7,381 nt of DNA from Methylacidiphilum sp. (GTDB lineage: Bacteria > Verrucomicrobiota > Verrucomicrobiia > CAIQCK01). A program made the position numbers and the translations under genes. Of this stretch, positions 6,901 through 7,381 are shown one piece after another. The stretch lies in the NCBI GenBank assembly GCA_020718125.1, contig DYDC01000133.1, forward strand, positions 1 through 7,381, read 5' to 3'. Position 1 is the first letter of the stretch. Every line of letters begins with the position of its first letter. Below the pieces are notes generated by a model. That model was not told the DNA's origin. It saw only the letters and a list, made by a program, of their open reading frames with translations, and made no database searches.

Positions 6901-7380
6901 GAGCGCCTGAACCGACGCGACGACGATGGGCGGGCCGCAGCGGAACGCGTGAGCGCTCCGCTCTGGAGGGTTCGAGGGCGCGCGGCCCGCGGCGGATGGC
7001 GGAACGCTCACGCGTTCCGCTACGACGGCGGACAAGCTTGCCAGCACCCGCAGCCGATCCGCGATCACGTCCGCGCTTGGCAACTGGCTGCTGTGCGGCG
7101 GCGACTCCCATGCGGGGTAGAACTGCGGCGTCGCGCCAAAGGCGATGAGGCTGAGTTCCCAAGCCTCCTGCGACTTCAGCCCGTCGGTGACAATGAGAAG
7201 CGGCCGCCCCAGCTTGTGCGCCAGCAACGCCGCCACGAACGGGCGCGCTGGTTCAGCCACCGGCGCCAAAGACAAAAAGCCCCCTGCATCAACCGCCGCG
7301 GCGACCCGGGGGGTCACCGGGCAGTCCAACGCGACCTGAACCGGTCCTTGTTGTGCCACAAACTGAAACTGCCACGGCAA
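3943..7380 (-). CDS. mfd: Transcription-repair coupling factor Mfd (5' end at or beyond window edge)
   Basis: Mfd is a DNA translocase that displaces RNA polymerase stalled at DNA lesions and recruits UvrA. The visible 1145 codons nearly match the usual length (about 1150). The first codon is a TTG one base from the edge, so the true start probably lies outside. Domains in order are a UvrB-like N-terminal module (about 60-310); the RNA-polymerase-interacting domain with VVHIEHGIGRYLGL (474-487); and the helicase core with Walker A GDVGYGKTE (619-627), the DEEQ box (720-723), TATPIPRTL (746-754), TTIIESGLDIPNAN (859-872) and RGRVGR (891-896). The TRG translocation motif follows (931-957, starting GSGFKIAMRDLEIRGAGS), then the C-terminal regulatory domain with YIGDDRQRIEMYRRLA (1028-1043). 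Three repeat-derived segments are read in frame at about residues 120-148, 321-330 and 1001-1011, all outside the helicase core. The frame is intact, so the protein is probably functional. surA-like and pdxA genes follow 88 nt downstream. Confidence 0.97.
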   Translation of the reverse strand: MPWQFQFVAQQGPVQVALDCPVTPRVAAAVDAGGFLSLAPVAEPARPFVAALLAHKLGRPLLIVTDGLKSQEAWELSLIAFGATPQFYPAWESPPHSSQLPSADVIADRLRVLASLSAVVAERVSVPPSAAGRAPSNPPERSAHAFRCGPPIVVASVQALLQRTFSPAAFRSQLLELRVGQETAMDSLAGKLVRLGYEREAQVQQRGQFAVRGGIFDLFPLDADTPLRVEFFGDSVESLRRFDVATQVSGERVETCVISPAGEIGLLQQHREWLGDFLDFLPPGTLLMFDEPDRLAQAAARYAVELPVDDPFHLPYARLMTAVRDRRYRGVALSDVVTAGGVELTINSLDAYRPVTGAAPEPGLAEQERKKFFAQLRRWAGEDYDVFIFCNNEGERQRLKEILKLQQLDDVPLRLEIGTLTQGFLWPDAGLVVVSDAEIFGRYRVLRPRKLARRLPGETRRITDISELAEGDFVVHIEHGIGRYLGLQEVEVGGARQEVMAIEYAEGGKLYVPVGQARLITRYVGAGRMTPPLSKLGTPAWRKARDAAESATRDLAAELLELQAARASLPGHAFKPDAPWQREFEAAFIYEETPDQLTAIEEIKRDMEQAKPMDRLLCGDVGYGKTEVAVRAAFKTVMDGRQVAVLVPTTVLAQQHFNTFSERMADYPVRVEMLSRFRTQRQQNRIVKALRDGSLDIVIGTHRLLSGDVEFRDLGLVVVDEEQRFGVAHKEKLKLLRRLVDVLTLTATPIPRTLYLSLMGLRDMSSLDTPPADRLPVQTTVCAYDERVIRDAIRRELGRNGQVFFLHNRIHDIEKLALRIRELAPEARVGIGHGQMDEDELEDVMRRFVNGEVDVLLCTTIIESGLDIPNANTIIIDRADRFGLADLYQLRGRVGRYKHQAYAYLMLPRHGHLFDTARKRLSAIRQYSSLGSGFKIAMRDLEIRGAGSILGKQQSGHISAVGFELYCQLLRESVGRLKGQVVKPRVEVRTRLDFLAMTPSECGVRNAECGMAKEAELMREPCFLPHNYIGDDRQRIEMYRRLAQAAALEELGVLRRELRDRFGPLPESAELLLQLAAVKLTAGELGVTMIETRGEKIMLSCGNDLVQFGGRFPRLTGTTAKAKLADIHRILLELGRVSGRSKRLV
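4349..4380. repeat. 7-bp tandem repeat (ATTCCGC) inside mfd
   Basis: Four units in a row read ATTCCGC, ATTCCGC, ATTCCGC and ACTCCGC (4349-4376), followed by a partial ATTC. On the mfd strand this is a GCGGAAT-type repeat read as ECGVRNAECGM (residues 1001-1011). It sits in a variable stretch between the translocase module and the C-terminal domain. Because 7 is not a multiple of 3, successive units are read in different frames, and a change of one unit would shift the mfd frame and disrupt the C-terminal domain. Similar ATTCCGC-type runs are, from memory, widespread between genes in some Verrucomicrobia and Planctomycetes. Confidence 0.85.
6401..6419. repeat. Short palindromic hairpin repeat inside mfd
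   Basis: CGGCGGTC (6401-6408) is the perfect reverse complement of 6412-6419, with a 3-nt loop TCT. It is preceded by TGTAG. On the mfd strand it is read as TAVRDRR followed by YRG (residues 321-330). The GTAGCGG at its edge (6397-6403) also occurs at the outer edge of the larger element (minus strand, 7017-7023), which suggests the two belong to related repeat families. It lies in a poorly conserved segment after the UvrB-like module. Confidence 0.6.
6939..7021. repeat. 83-bp inverted pair of 22-bp palindromic units inside mfd (REP-like)
   Basis: A perfect 17-bp inverted repeat pairs 6939-6955 with 7005-7021. Allowing one mismatch (6956/7004) extends it to 23 bp (6939-6961 with 6999-7021). 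Each arm is itself a 22-bp palindromic unit. The right unit (6999-7020) has perfect GCGGAACG/CGTTCCGC arms around a 6-nt loop. The left unit (6940-6961) is its inverted copy with one base changed. The 37-bp spacer is GC-rich and contains CGCGCGGCCCGCGG. The element is read in frame in mfd as about residues 120-148, a Pro/Arg/Ser/Ala-rich segment (AERVSVPPSA...ERSAHAFRCG) joining RVLASLSAV to PIVVASVQALLQ. I see no open frame for a transposase, so it is a non-autonomous repeat. Confidence 0.88.
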
Positions 7381-7381
7381 C

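Overview
The window looks like a chromosomal segment from a GC-rich bacterium, roughly 60-65% G+C by eye. Verrucomicrobiota is my best guess. The guess rests on the insertions in the TatD and PdxA proteins, on a small exported protein of a type I associate with that phylum, and on short palindromic repeats inside coding DNA. No rRNA or marker gene is present to confirm it.

Layout: (1) Positions 3-245 (+) hold the 3' end of an unrecognised gene cut by the left edge. (2) Positions 299-814 (-) encode a small exported protein with two helical repeats and a Tyr/Pro/His-rich tail. It is divergent from (3) a TatD-family metal-dependent nuclease/hydrolase at 916-1719 (+). (4) tatD converges on a three-gene minus-strand block in the order mfd (3943-7380, start probably beyond the right edge), a SurA-like periplasmic chaperone (2877-3854) and pdxA (1855-2865). 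The chaperone and pdxA are 11 nt apart and certainly look co-transcribed. The 88-nt mfd-surA gap has a 9-bp inverted repeat just before the surA start. The surA-pdxA pair matches the surA-pdxA-rsmA order of enterobacteria, but no rsmA follows here.

The genes are mostly housekeeping: transcription-coupled DNA repair (Mfd), outer-membrane protein folding (SurA-like), vitamin B6 synthesis (PdxA) and a TatD nuclease. No defence system, CRISPR array, rRNA or tRNA is visible.

The unusual content is repeats. A 79-bp nested palindrome with CTAG at both ends supplies the stop codon of tatD and occupies the tatD/pdxA convergent gap. Three further repeats of different types lie in frame inside mfd: an 83-bp element with inverted 22-bp palindromic units, a short hairpin, and a 7-bp tandem repeat. 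All three fall outside the helicase core, so the repeats appear to have been accepted as protein sequence. Two enzymes also show substitutions at key positions: PdxA has Gln for the usual substrate-binding His, and the SurA-like parvulin domain lacks both conserved His residues.
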